Source: Apricaphanius iberus (lineage: Eukaryota; Chordata; Actinopteri; Cyprinodontiformes; Aphaniidae). Taken from it: a stretch of 64,000 nucleotides of DNA. The stretch lies in the NCBI GenBank assembly GCA_028564705.1, contig JAPXFQ010002822.1:496001-560000 (forward strand), written 5' to 3'. The position numbers and the translations under genes were made by a program. The notes beneath the pieces are model-generated. The model was given only the letters and a program-made list of their open reading frames with translations, searched no databases and was not told the origin of the DNA. Below, in pieces: positions 1 to 11,905 of the stretch; within the stretch, counting starts at the first letter, position 1; each line of letters opens with the position of its first letter.

Positions 1-540
1 AAAACGTATTTTCTTTCATTTAGTAATTTATCTGAATAGAATGAGAGAAACACAACTGATTACCATCAAAAATCGTTTTTGGCATGAAAAAAAATTAAAT
101 TTTTAATCCATATTGCTCATCTCTAACCTCCTTTCATTTTTACAAAACAGTTGTATAATGACATGTTCAACTTAAAAAAAAGAAATCTTTAAATAAATGA
201 AGAATTCTGATATCTTTCCAATAATACCAGGAAAGTATTGATAAAAAATGCGATTTGTTTGACGTCATGATTAGATATCGATATCAACTGATGTGAAAAT
301 TATTTTTGTGATACAAACGTTTTCCATATTACTCAGCCCTATCTCCATCATATTCATCAGAACTTGATTTCTCTGAACCCTGCAAAGCCCAGAAGGGTTC
401 TGGCAGCAGGTCCAAACTGAGCCTGAGGATCTGAACCGGAGAATGTTCCACATCTGCTGTGGGCTCCCTGCAGACTGAGGATGTTTTTACATTCACAAAA
501 CATTTTTTTTTTGTTTAGTTTGATTATCCTGCCCCAGTTC
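1..540. other. AT-rich flank downstream of the FAM107-family gene
   Basis: This stretch is AT-rich and holds no clear gene. It lies downstream of the minus-strand FAM107-family stop codon and probably includes its 3' UTR; a possible ATTAAA poly(A) signal on the minus strand is at 102-107. On the minus strand there is an acceptor-like CTGCAG followed by an open stretch from about 463 down to a TAA at 329-331, which could be an alternative last exon, but it has no resemblance to the FAM107 C-terminus that I can recognise. Confidence 0.4.
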
Positions 541-3500
541 TCATGTGTGGTTCTGAGCTCCCACCTCCTCCAGCTTCATGTGTCTCTTCAGCAGCTCGGC
601 CTCTAGAGGGGAAATCTTCCTGTGTGCTTCTTCTTCCTGTTTCCGTTGCCGGATCAGCTGATTCCTCCTCCTGGACTCCAGAACCCTCTGCAGCTCAGGT
701 TTGGTCTCCACACCACTGCCCCCCCTGCAGGGAACACATCAGCTGTGTTAGACAGAAATTTTCTCTGTTGGGGTTGATGTTTGAGAAGGTTTTTCTGCAC
801 ATGGAGGAAATGATCATATGATTGGTGATCAAGTTGCTCTGTGATTGGTGATTGATAGAGCAATTCCACTGAGTCTGTGTGATGCAGCTGCAGCCTGTTC
901 TGACAAAACTTCATGTGTGACCGTTTGGGTCAGGGTAGCTCTGTGAATAGGAGCTCTGTGCACTCTGCTTTGTTTCTGGGAGGAGGTGAAAACTTTCCCA
1001 CAAGCTTCGAAAGTCTGTTGCTTGGCAACAGCACCAGCAAACAGCCTGACCAGAAGGAAAACAACAAAAACACTGCCTTTATCTGTCAGAGCTGCCCTCT
1101 GATTGGCCGGCTGCTGGCAGGTGGAGAACAATCCAAACCAATCAGTAGATCGCATCAGCAATATTCTGTACCAATTGGTTCTGGTCCTGGTCGGAGTTCC
1201 AGGCTCCAGACGTGTTTTGGGTCTCAAAATTCCAAACTTTTCCTTTTGAGACATTTTTACCTTTTAGTGTCAAAAATTTTTAACAGATTATTTTTACTCA
1301 GTTCTAAGAATATCATAAACACACTTCAGAATTTAATTTAATTTAATTTAATTTAATGAAGCAGGGAACATGACTTCCAGACCAGTTTTTGGTGTGGACC
1401 TCAGGGTTCTACTGGTCCCACCTGAGTCTTTTACTTGGACTCTGACTAACCTGAAGGTTATAAAAGCCACCTCACGACAACATGTCCTCCTGAGGACATG
1501 TTGTTTCTGTTACTAACTGTCCAACCTGTCCCCTGCAGAGGACTGAGACATCTCACCGTTTGCAGCTGCTCAGCAGCTCCCTGTGAAGCTCCTGGTGGCT
1601 CCTGGAAGCTTTGATGGGATTCACCAGCTTCTTGGGTTTGATCAAGTCCTCGTCCTCATCTCCATCCATGTAATCAGGCGGGGGGACGTAGCTGGACACC
1701 GGGGACGACCTTCTATGGACATCGTCGGAGTGATGCTGCTGCAGATCAGAGTACGCTGAGGCTAAGGACAGATGAAGAGGAAGATTCAGATCTATTCAGA
1801 TATTTAATAAGGCAAGTGTTTCTGTCTATCTATCTGCTTCTGGCTGTCTCTGCTTGTCCATGTGTTTCTGTCTTAGTGTGTCTCCTGTCTCAGAGGACAG
1901 TTAGCAGCTCTTCAGGCGCCTGATCCTTGTCCTCGGATATTCTGGGAGAGACAGATCAAATATCTTTACTTGTCCTGAAACAAAGCTGCAACCAGAGACG
2001 GACATCAACCCCCCACAGGATTGGAGACTGATGTCCAACACTGATTTTCATAACGATCAGGATCCAGTTCAGAAGAGGTTCTGGTTTTGGATGGATAGGA
2101 AGCCAGCAGCTCAGTACCTCAGTCCATCCATAACTGATCCATATCTGATGGAGCAGAGGGAATTCTCCGACTTTGCTTGTCAGTGTCTGTGTTTTAAAGT
2201 CATATCGATCCAGGTGTGGTTAGAAGCTTCTGCTGCCGTGAGGCGTTCAGATCTGCTCAGAGTTCAGGAAATCTTGAATCGATCCGAGCAGGAATGGGAT
2301 CCTCCAAGTTCATCGACGTCTCTTGAGGAGACGCTCAGACTGCAGCTCAAAAGGAAACATGATCCCCTGACTCCAAGGAGAACTGTAGCTTTAAACACCT
2401 GCAGACAGTGCTCAGGGCATAACGTACCCACCGGGGCTCTCTACATCCCAGAATCTGATCAAATCAGAGAGCAGTAGCTTCATCATCTGCTGCTCACAGA
2501 AAAAAAGTAATGATAAAGATCCGAGTTCTGTGTTTCTGTCCCAGAGTTTTATTTGGTTCTGAACATTAAAAACGAACCGAGTCAGAGAGAGTTCTACCTT
2601 CAGCAGTGACTGTTGGTACCGCTGTCTGACAAGTTAGTCAATCATAGCTGATCAATTCTGACTTGACCCGTTCAGGTCTTGATTGAAGTAAAAGATCACA
2701 CCTATTGATCTATTCTGATCTGTGTTTTAAAAAGAGAACTGTCCAGTCTGAGGACTAAAAAAGCCCTGGACCAGAACCAGGCCATTACAGGAAACTGGAC
2801 CAGAACCAAAATAACGCAGATGTGTAAATGTAAAACTATCAGCAGGCCAGAACCAAATCAGGATTATGTAACTAGAGGACAATGGACCAGTAACGGGAAC
2901 TTAATCAGACCAGCTCAAAAACACAACTTTGAAACTGAATTCAAACAGTGACCTGACTGGTAACAGACTAGGAATAAACTGGGAGCAGATTAGAGTCAGA
3001 CTGGGAGCAGACTAGGGATAAACTGGAGTCAAACTGGTAACAGACTGGGAGTCAGACTGAAAAAAGACCAGAAACAGACTGGGGTCAGACTGGGAAGAGA
3101 TTGGAAATCAGACTGGGAATAGACTGGGATCAGAGTTGGGAGTAAGACTGGGAACAGACTAGGTCCAGATTTAGAGCAGACTAGGATCAGACTGGGACCA
3201 TGCCATCAGACTGTCCATATTCTTGTGATGATCTGTATTCTCTATATTCCCTCCCTGATTGGACTTTCCATTCCCAATGGGAACACTGTGTCCAGCTCTC
3301 ACACTACTTTGCTTAAAATAATCTTTCCGCTAAAGTTGTTCGGGTTTCTCTGAGTCTTGTCACCTTCAGGTTCTGAATCATTTCTTGAAGGAGTTGCTGC
3401 ATTAAAACCTGAACCAGATCTTTGATGCAAAGACCAAATATGAATGATTTAGTTCTGTTCCTGCAGGTGAAAAGAACTTCTTTCGGTTCTGGTTCCCAAA

Positions 3501-3662
3501 CAATAAAACAGAGTTGTTCAGATGCGCTTAGATCCGGAACCAGACTCAGCATAACACAGAGACCAACAGGAACCTATCTTTGACTCAGACTCTGACTGAA
3601 GACAACATGTAAGAGGAAATCAGATCAGGATGACCACAGTCAGCCTTACCGGACTTCACCAT
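541..3662 (-). CDS. FAM107-family protein (FAM107A/B-like, actin-associated coiled-coil protein)
   Basis: Three coding exons on the minus strand, 5' to 3': 3662-3650, 1761-1557 and 724-541. Joined they give 402 nt, 133 residues plus TGA, with phases that match at both GT-AG introns. The start codon lies inside a 24-nt microexon (3650-3673). The middle exon encodes [20 protein letters not shown], the last [17 protein letters not shown] and a charged helix; these are the signature blocks of the FAM107 domain. The family associates with F-actin and the nucleus and is stress-responsive in mammals (known of the family, not visible here). The N-terminal 45 residues differ from human FAM107A/B. The protein stops soon after [11 protein letters not shown], so the usual C-terminal segment containing a PEF(I/V)KV motif is missing; a GT donor at 563-564 could splice on to another exon. 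A or B cannot be decided from this. Confidence 0.85.
725..3649. other. Introns of the FAM107-family gene
   Basis: Intron 2 (725-1556) and intron 1 (1762-3649), separated by the middle coding exon. Intron 2 carries an (AATTT)n microsatellite at about 1331-1357. Intron 1 carries a 148-codon open frame at 2031-2477 that I do not recognise and a degenerate minisatellite at 2940-3200. I see no further conserved coding sequence. Confidence 0.6.
2940..3200. repeat. Degenerate minisatellite (AGACTGGGA-type units)
   Basis: About 260 bp of imperfect 10-14-bp units built on AGACTGGGAACAG / AGACTGGGATCAG. The units vary in length and are interspersed with AGTCAGACTGG variants. It lies in intron 1 of the FAM107-family gene. 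Confidence 0.8.
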
Positions 3663-4429
3663 CGCCTCCCTGGCTGTGGGGAGGTGTGTGGGGCTGCTGG
3701 CTGTCCTCGCCTCCATGAACCTTGTTCTATCCTGGTTCTGATGGGCTCTAGTCCTGCTGTGTTTCTGTCTGTAACCTTCATCCTCTCTGCAACAACAGCA
3801 GAAGCACTCGGCTCCTCCTCACTTAGTTATGCTGAGAGTAAAGCAGCAGTCACATGATCTTCCTCCTCCTCCCTCAGCCTTTTCCCACGCTGCTCTCATC
3901 CTTCCAGCAGCTTTCATTGGGATGAAACATAAAACTAAATATGGCCAGTTCTAGTTGTGGCCTGGCAGGGGTCCTACAACTAAAATCGAGCTGATGAAGT
4001 TCTGATATTGGACATGAACAGGAACCGGCAGGGTTGATTTGTACTGAATACCCCCCCTCCCCCCCATGGCATAGAACGTCATGGAGATGGTTCCACTCAG
4101 TTTTTTAAACCAGGACTGAAGGTTTATGTTACGGCTGAAGACATTCGCTTCACGGGTTTTGGTTCTGAACAGACCTACCTCTGCCGTGTGGCTGCTTGCC
4201 GTTCTCCACACCCTGCTGCCTGGAAAGAGGCTCATGGCCGATGCTGTAGGACTTCTGGAAGAAGAAGAAGTAGAAGAAGAAGAAGAAGAAGAAGAAGAAG
4301 ATGAGATCATGATGATAATGCAATTCAACTTATTTATACTGCCAATTTATAATAGATGTCATCTGAAGGCACTTTGAAAGAAAACTAATTTCAGTTCAAT
4401 CCTACAAACATTCCAATCAGTTTAAATGT
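3663..4429. other. Upstream region of the FAM107-family gene
   Basis: Non-coding as far as can be seen. It includes an acceptor-type polypyrimidine tract just upstream of the 24-nt microexon, showing that at least one further 5' exon of the FAM107-family gene lies upstream, and a (GAA)n microsatellite at about 4258-4300. The 83-codon and 125-codon open frames over the microsatellite are low-complexity artefacts. Confidence 0.5.
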
Positions 4430-4680
4430 TTCTATTTAAGGAATGTGGAGAGGAAAAACTCCCCTTTAACAGGGAGAAATCTCCAGTAGAACCAGGACCA
4501 GAACCTGGCTCAGTACAAGCGGCCATCTGTCACAACTGTCTGGGGGTTTGAAAAGACAGAGAAGAGATATAAAAAGAACTTCTGTAAGATTACTTTCTTT
4601 AATAAAGAAAGTAAAAAGTTGACAACGGGACGTTCAGTTACTGGGGGCTTCATCAGGGAGCCAATGAAGGAAAGCTAAAA
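4430..4680 (-). mobile_element. LINE 3'-tail fragment (L2-like), reverse orientation
   Basis: The block with GGAAAAACTCCCCTTTAACA, followed by the gap-and-CTTTCTTTAATAAAG motif, is the reverse complement of the 3'-tail sequence seen at about 8040-8240 on the plus strand. The same type of tail, downstream of a reverse-transcriptase-like C-terminus, occurs at 61390-62095. It is a short non-functional fragment. Confidence 0.6.
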
Positions 4681-5109
4681 CAAGAAAAATGTGATCTCTT
4701 AATATTCATCAGAACTCTTGCTGCAGATTTTTTTTTATGAACTGAAGTGTTTTAATTGTATTTTGAGAACTTCAACGGAGTAAAGAATTACAGCAGCCTT
4801 GAAGTAACAATTATGCAATACTTCTTCAGCATCACTCATAGACAAGATGTTTCTAATTTTATCAATTTTCCAGGGGTGGAAAAAAGAAATCCTAGAAACC
4901 AGTTTGAATAGACTTTGAATGTAATGTATTGGTCAAAAATAACACATAGGTTCTTTCCATTATTACTGGAGGAAAATTTATAATTTCCAGATGAAGTGAT
5001 TGACTAAGCAGTTTCTTTTTATAGCATCTAGTCGAAAAATGAAAACTTCTGTCTTGTCTGAATTTAAAAGCAGAATGTTTAGCGTTGTCCAAGTCTTTAT
5101 GCATTGTCA
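4681..5109. other. Unassigned non-coding stretch
   Basis: AT-rich sequence with no recognisable gene or repeat structure. Confidence 0.4.
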
Positions 5110-7060
5110 GGAAGGTAGGTGTGCGGCATGAACCCAAACGCAGTCACAGTGATGTTTATTGGAGTACTGCTGGTGATGAGGAGGAATGATGATGATGATG
5201 ATGATGATGAAGGCAGGTATGAGCAGGGGAAAATTAGCAGGGTAGACACACCACGGAGTGACATCAACATGACATTGACAGGTGAGATGGGTGATCCGGC
5301 AGGAGAGATCCTGCAGGACAGGAGTGCATAGGACTTGACGGGTTAAGTAAGGAGAAGGGAAGGAGAATCAGGCCCTGTTAACACGTAACCGGGTATCACA
5401 GATATTTTTTCTACGGTTTGGCCTGTCATCCACAGCTAACCGGAGATTTTCGGCACCAAAAACAAATCTTTTTAAAAACTCCGGCCAAAGTGGAGATTTG
5501 CGTTTTCTCCGTTTTCAGTATCTGCGTGTGGAAGGTTGAAAACGTGTTTAATCTCAAAAACAGCATTTATGCTCTCAGAGCTGTGTTGGCATCATCCATT
5601 GTTAAAGCGCTTTTTGCTTGTTTGCGTTTACAAGCTGCATAACGGCTGCGCACTGAAGTTAGATAATAGAAAGTTACTCTGAGCAGATAGGAATTGGGAG
5701 AACTACTGCCCCAACCGGTTTGCCACGTCTATGAATGTGCTGAAAAAAACATTTATCCGGTTACGTGTGGATGGAGTTTTTTTTTTTCATGGAGCAGAGG
5801 AAAATCGTTTTTAAAAAAAACGCCTACGTGTGGACATGGCCTCAGTTGTGACAGACTGAAGACAGGTCTAAATGATTAGGAGAGGGAGTGGAAAAGAGTG
5901 ATTGGATGACCTGACAAGAAGCACCCCCTTTCAGGGTAGATTCTAGATGACCAGACAAAAGAGAGAGAGAAAAAAAAAAGAAGCACCCCTCAAAGGATGG
6001 ATGGAGGGGGCCCCTGGATGGAGGGCCAGAGTCCCAGAAAGTATGCCCCAGGTGGTTTGGTGAACGGCTGGGAGGATGACCTCTGAGGACCTGGAGTTCT
6101 GCCGGACAACCGGATGGATGACCTTTGGTTTGAAGGCTGTTAGGCAGATGGCTCGGAGGGTATCCCCTAGCTGGATGGGAGTCCGTCAGACGGCTGGGTG
6201 GGTATCCCCTGAGGAATGTGAGTTCTGGCAGGAGGCGGGATGGGCATCCTTTGGCTTGACGGTGGTCAGGCGGATGGCCAGGAGGGTGTCCCCAACCACC
6301 GAGAAGACAGCAGACACTAGCAGCATGGGGGCTGGTGCTGGAGACAGAGGCGGGTTGTCCTCAACCCCCTCTGGGAGCTTAGGCTCTGGGCCCCAGGCAA
6401 CAATGATGACGACTGAGCAGGAACAGGTTCTGGACATAAAGTAGCGGTGTGCTCTGGGCTGACTGAGTCTGAGCTGGAGGGTTCTCAGCTGGAGGGATCT
6501 GAGCAGACTAGCGCGGGGACAGGAGCTGGACTGGCAGAATCTTGGACTAACTGGAGCTGGAGCTGGACTTACTGGAGCTAGACTGGCTGGAGCTGTAGTG
6601 ATTGGGGCAGGAGCTTGGACAGGAACTGAACTCAGTAGAACTAAACTGATGGGGGAAGCTGGTCTCGACAGGCTGACAGATGCAGAACCAGATGATGGTG
6701 ACAAAGTCTTCAGCAAGGCAGTGGAAAAAGCTCATGCCCTCAAGGACCAGTACCCAGGGAAAAGATAGGGAGCTTTTTGCCTATAAGGCAGCCCGCTGCT
6801 CCAAATCGTCCTCCGTCTCGAATGTTCGCCCGACGCAATCTGATGATGATGATGATGAAGGCAGGTATGAGCAGAAGGGAGATCAGCAGCATAGACACAC
6901 CATGAAGTGACATCAACATGACATTGAAGATGAGATGGGTTGTCTGGCAGGGAGTGGCAGGAGAGGACAGGACGCAACAGAATCAGGTGTGACAGACTGA
7001 AGACAGGTGTAGACAATTAGGAGAGGGAGGGGACAGAAATGGAGGTTCTGACAGTAATTA
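5110..7060. repeat. Composite interspersed repeat with direct-repeat ends
   Basis: The two ends of this region are similar. Both contain a (GAT)n tract followed by GAAGGCAGGTATGAGCAG, a GACACACCA(C/T)G(A/G)AGTGACATCAACATGACATTGA-like block, and then TGTGACAGACTGAAGACAGG with AATTAGGAGAGGG-type sequence (5187-5330 plus 5845-5900, against 6840-7045). The interior, 5940-6670, has an internally duplicated coding-like segment on the plus strand, with RQMARRVSP and RRMARRVSP about 50 residues apart, then low-complexity GGAGCTGGACT repeats. It looks like a degenerate transposable element with direct terminal repeats, but I cannot name the family and no transposase or polymerase motif is visible. Confidence 0.55.
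5371..5841. mobile_element. MITE with ~20-bp terminal inverted repeats inserted in the composite repeat
   Basis: The left end GGCCCTGTTAACACGTAACC and the reverse complement of the right end GGCCATGTCCACACGTAGGC are imperfect terminal inverted repeats. It is flanked by TCA on both sides (5368-5370 and 5842-5844). The second copy of the host repeat, near 6978-6990, lacks the element and keeps a single uninterrupted site, which supports the boundaries. There is no coding capacity, so it is non-autonomous. The superfamily is not certain. Confidence 0.75.
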
Positions 7061-7135
7061 ACTAAGTTATATTGATCAAGGGAAGTTTTCTTAAATAAAG
7101 GTTTAATTAAAGAAACTTTAGTTATGTGTCCATTT

Positions 7136-7466
7136 AGGGCTGCACGGTGGCGCAGTGGTTAGCACTGTTGCTTTGCAGAAAGAAGATTGTCGGTTCGTAT
7201 ATTCTGCATAGAGTTTGCATGTTATCCCCGTGCATGCGTGGGTTCCCTCTGGCTTCCTCCCACAGTCCAAAAACATGAACATTAATTGATCACTCTAAAT
7301 TTTCCTTAGGTGTGGGTGTGTGCGTGCATGGTTGTTTGTCCTGTGTGGCCCTGTGATGGACTGGCGACCTGTCCAGGGTGTACCCTGCCTCTCGCCTGTT
7401 GACAGCTGGAGATAGGCACCAGCCCCCGCGACCCCTAAGCGGTTCAGAAAATGGATGGATTGATGT
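7136..7466 (+). mobile_element. tRNA-like SINE / SINE-like repeat
   Basis: It begins with GGCGCAGTGGTTAGCACTGT, which resembles a tRNA A box. A B-box-like GTCGGTTCGTAT follows, then the body with GAGTTTGCATGTT and TCCTCCCACAGTCCAAAAAC, and it ends in AAAATGGATGGATTG. Other copies lie at about 37384-37600, 48490-48670 (minus) and 57769-57980. The pol III box reading is an inference from the motifs. Confidence 0.7.
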
Positions 7467-7679
7467 ATCCATTTACTAAGGATGAATTCATCACATCTAA
7501 AAAGGGGCCAGTAACCTAAGGGAAAAATTTGGTTGAGATGAAGGCATTATTTTTGGTTGTTGCAAAAGCTTGACTGAAAACAAAACTCAAAACAGTCCAA
7601 ACATAAATTAGGTTCTACGGGGCTCTCCGATATTGCTTCACTTAGTGAGAGAGGAGTAATCATGTTTGGGAGGATGCAA

Positions 7680-8465
7680 ATAATTTCTTTTTTAATGGAA
7701 TGTAGTTTATTTCTGAAGAAACCCATAAAATCATTACTACTGCTAAAGCTTATAGTTAGAATGGTTTAGGTTATCCTGAGCTGTCTTTGTAGTTATGCTG
7801 CTATAGGTTTAGACTGTAGGAGGACAGATAAACAGATTTCTTCACTCTTATACTTTAATCTTTTACTACTCTCCAGTTGTATTTGTCGCTGTTATTTCAG
7901 CTGTTAACCTTGTTTTCTCTCAGTGTTTTTCTCTCCATAAAAGCTACACATGGGCTAGTATCCTGTTTAGCTGCAATGCCCTGTTGGATGGGGAGCATCG
8001 ATTCAGACGAAGGTCTCAGTGACCAACATCCTCCATGTCCTGTTGTCAACTTTTGACTTTCTTTATTAAAGAAAATACTCTTACAGGTGTTCTTTTTGTT
8101 CACTTGTATCTCTTCTCTGTCGTCTCAAACCCCCAGACAGTCGTGGCAGATGACCGCCTGTACTGAGCCAGGTTCTGGTCCTGGTTCTACTGGAAGATTG
8201 TTCCTGTTAAAAGGGGAGTTTTTCCTCTCCACTGTTGCTACATGCTTGCTCAGTATGATGGATTACTGTGAATGGAGTCTGCATGTTCTGGGTACAACCT
8301 CACATAATTGACTGAATGCAATCAGCTGAGATTCCTTAAATAGAGAGTTAATGACTGATTTAAATGTTTGTACAATTGTGTTGAAATCCATTTTCTTGTA
8401 AAGTGCCTTGAGTTAACATCTGTTGTGAATTGGCGCTATACAAATGAACTGAATTCAACTGAATT
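7680..8465 (+). mobile_element. LINE 3'-end fragment (L2-like)
   Basis: It contains AAAGCTTATAGTTAGAATGG and TTATGCTGCTATAGGTTTAG, shared with the LINE tail at 61710-61780. It ends with TTGTGAATTGGCGCTATACA followed by a short degenerate GAATTCAACTGAATT tail, the form typical of an L2-clade 3' end. No reverse transcriptase remains in this copy. Confidence 0.65.
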
Positions 8466-10519
8466 ACTGAGAGCTGGGGGAATAGTTGACTCGATAGAGC
8501 TATGACTCGGTGTGAGTTTGACAACTATAGTAAAAAAAAACAATTTAGGGACAGGTTTTAAATAGGTTAGTCACTGAATAATTAGGGAAAAACAAGAAGT
8601 AAAACCGGACCAGGATCCATCAGAGAACATGTTGAACCCCAGAGTGGACCAGGTACAGAACTATTTCACACATGAAGATCTGAAAATAGTTCAACCAAGC
8701 CGCCTACCTCCACAGACCTCTAGAATGTTCAGAAGAACTTTGATCCAGACTGTTTCCTGATCACAATGCCAACCAGTCAGATTTTATTCTGATATATTAT
8801 TCTGATAGAATGATTACGCCTCATCTGGTTCTGCTTCATGCTCAGAACAACATGGTTTGAGTGGTGACCCAGTAAGCGGTACCAGAAAGCTGTTTCCGGA
8901 TCGCAGCAGTAGCAGGTACAGCCTGGAGTCGAAAACAAGCGCTTCCTAATCAGCTGTGTTGTTATGTGAGAGCGGAAAACAGAACACAGTAATATGATAA
9001 TGTCAGGCCTCTGCTCTGGTTGAGAAGGACCAACATGTAAAACAACCAGAACCATTTTCCGATCCACCAGATTCTGCTGTAGCATCTCCAGCACATAAGA
9101 TCCACTGAAGAATCTTTAGTGGCCAGAGCTGGCCTAAGTAGACATCAACAGGATCATCTTCTATCCTGTAAATCCGGTTTCTTCTCACTTGGACCTTCAG
9201 CAAACACCATTATTGACACTTTAGATCTTCTGCTTCATCAAACCTGATTTAAACCATAAACCGGGTTCTGCAGAACTTCAGAATGAGCTGAAGGGGAAAT
9301 CTAGACATCTAAATCAGGTCTAGTGGAGCAGGAGCAACCTGAGGACCGGCAACCAGAAACATTGCTGTACACAGCATCTGTCTCACCTCCCCATGAGGAG
9401 GAGGAGGTCTACAGACATTGGGGTTCTTGTCTCCATGCTGCAGTCTGATGAGATCGCTCCTAGCAACCAACAAAGGTCCATTTATGTAGCTCAGGATGGG
9501 GAGGAGGAGGAGAGAGAGACCCAGCTGACCTAGCCTCAGCTCAAAGAACCTTCAGGTCTGCAGTTGTCAACAGAACTTTCTGCAGTGACACAGACGTGGT
9601 TCTGTAGCTTCATTATTCCCAGATGTTATATGAAATCTGATCACTTTCAGATTCATGTCTTCACACACAAGGTTTTTCTCCAGTAAACCAGACCGTTTTG
9701 TTCTTTCTCTGATCCAGCCAGGTTCTGATCCTGAGAAAACTGAAGCAGAGTTTCTAGAACATGTTTGAGTCTCTGCAGAGGCAGGATGTGTAACATGAAC
9801 AGCCTGACCCCTGCTGGAAACACCGCAGTTTTACATGTCATGACTAGCAGTACCAGCGAGCTCTGGAACCAGATTAAGCTCCACTCCTTTGATCTCTGCA
9901 GTGTTACTCAGTATTTCACCAGAACCAGAACATTCAGCCCTTTAATGTCAGTAGATTTCTGAACATCATCATAGCATTAGAACCTCTATCAGGTTGGGTC
10001 AGTCCCTGGACCTTAACCTGACTCCTTCTCTCAGTCTGGATGAGGTCACCTTCTTTGGCTCTTTCTGTATTTTTAGCTGCAGGATTTTCTCAGCTCGTCC
10101 TAATCTGCTCGCGGTTGTCGCACAGACACACAAACCCAAAGATTCCAAGCAGGCGTGCTCCTGTGACCCGTGTCCTGGATCAGAACCTGTCTTTTCCATG
10201 TTACATAAGCTCAGCTGAAAATGGTGGAACAGATAGAGGCTCAACATTCAGCTCCTCTCTTTGTTCTAAACTGGTGTTTGTCGATGGTAGTCCACACTGG
10301 GTGGGTCAGAGAGACCTGCACAGTGATCAGACAATTTAAAACCCCAGTTTGCCTGTCACTGCAACTAGCGCCACCTGCTGTTCCTTCAACACCACGAAAG
10401 TGTCAGCTTCAGTCAGATGGTCTACTTCTTCCATGATTTCAGGGAGTGGTTCTAGTCAGACTGCGGGTTCTGTAATAAAGGAAGTAACACTGCAGACACA
10501 TGGTGCTTTTCACCTTCTG
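8466..10519. other. Unassigned intergenic stretch
   Basis: About 2 kb with normal composition and no convincing exon. The small open frames at 8777-9094, 9003-9203 and around 9990-10440 overlap each other on both strands and show no family motif. I see no clear repeat here. Confidence 0.4.
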
Positions 10520-11905
10520 TCCTAGGGTAGTTACCCATATCGATCTGTAGTTCTCTCTATGAACCTGTAGCTACTTGTATCAATCTGTAGTTACCAGTAT
10601 AAACTACTTAGTTACTTGTATGAAACTGTATTTACCTGTATCAATCTGTTTTTAACTGTATCAACTGGTAGTTACTTGTTTCAACATGCAGTTACTTGTA
10701 GCTTATTTTAGCTACCTGTAATTACTTTTAGATATATGTAGCTTCCTGTAGTTACCTGTAAGATACCTTTATTAACCTTTAGTTACCTGTATCAACCTGT
10801 ACTTCCTGTTGTTATTTGTAGCCACTTATGGCTCCCTGTATCAAGCTGTAGTTATTTGTATCAACCTGCAGCCACCTGTAGCTACCTGTTTCAACCTGCA
10901 GCCACCTGTAGCTACCTGTATCAACCTGAAGTTACCTGCTTGAACCTGTAGTTACGTATATCAACCTTTAATTACCTGTATCGATCTGTATTCAACTGTA
11001 TCAACCTGTAGTCACCTATATCAACCTGCAGTTTCCTGTAGTTATCTGTAATTACCTATAAGTACCTATAGCATCTTGTAGCCAACTAAAGCTACATATA
11101 TCAAGGCATGCCTGCCTGTATCAAGCTGAAGTACCTGTGTCAATCTATAGTTCTTGTATCTAGCTGTAGTTAGCTGTATCAACCTGTAGTTTCTGCTTCT
11201 TGCAGTAGTTACCTTTATCAACCTGTAGCTACATGTATAAGCATGTAGTGACTTGTATCTTCCTAGTTATTTGCATTTATCTATAGCTACCTATAGCTTT
11301 TTGTAGCCAACTATAACTATCTCTATTAAGCTATCCCTACCTGTATCAAGCTATATGCCTACCTGTATCAGGTTGTAGTACCTGTATCAACCTGTAGCTA
11401 CTTGTATCAACCTGTAGCTTCATGTAGTTACCTTTAATTACCTATAGCTACGTGTACTTCCTGTTGTTACCTGTAGCCCCCTATAGCTACAAGTACCAAG
11501 CGTTAGCTACTTGTATGAACCTGTAGACACCTGTTTAAACCTGCACTTACCTCTATCAACCTGTTACCTTTAATTATCTATAGCTACCTTTAATTACGAC
11601 TAGCAACTTATAGCTATCTGTATCAAGCTGTGGCTACTTATATGAACCTGTAGTTACCCTTAGCCTCATCTAGCGACCTGTCATGACTTGCAGTTACTTC
11701 TAATTACCTATAGCTACCTGTAGCTTAAAGTAGTTACCTGTAGCTACCAAAATCAACCTGTAGTTACCTGCATTAATCTGTAGTTGCATGTATAAACTTG
11801 TAGTTACCTGCAGAAACCTATATCTTCCTGTATCAACACGTACTTACTTGTATAAATCTGTAGTAACTTGTAGTTACCTGTAGCTATCGGCAGGTACCTG
11901 TAGCC
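10520..11905. repeat. 1.4-kb minisatellite with 10-bp half-units
   Basis: A degenerate tandem array built from two alternating 10-mers, about ACCTGTATCA and ACCTGTAGTT or ACCTGTAGCT, with many point variants and small indels, continuing without a break for roughly 1.4 kb. Composition is strongly strand-asymmetric and there is no long open frame. Confidence 0.9.

Noticed and set aside
2031..2477. 148-codon open frame on the plus strand
   Set aside because: It lies inside an intron of the FAM107-family gene on the opposite strand, shows no family motif, and has no splice or promoter context. It is probably chance.
4126..4377. Poly-Glu frame
   Set aside because: It is created by a (GAA)n microsatellite.
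6186..6716. 176-codon Pro/Ser-rich minus-strand frame
   Set aside because: It is low-complexity sequence in a composite repeat, read through GGAGCTGGACT units; not a gene.
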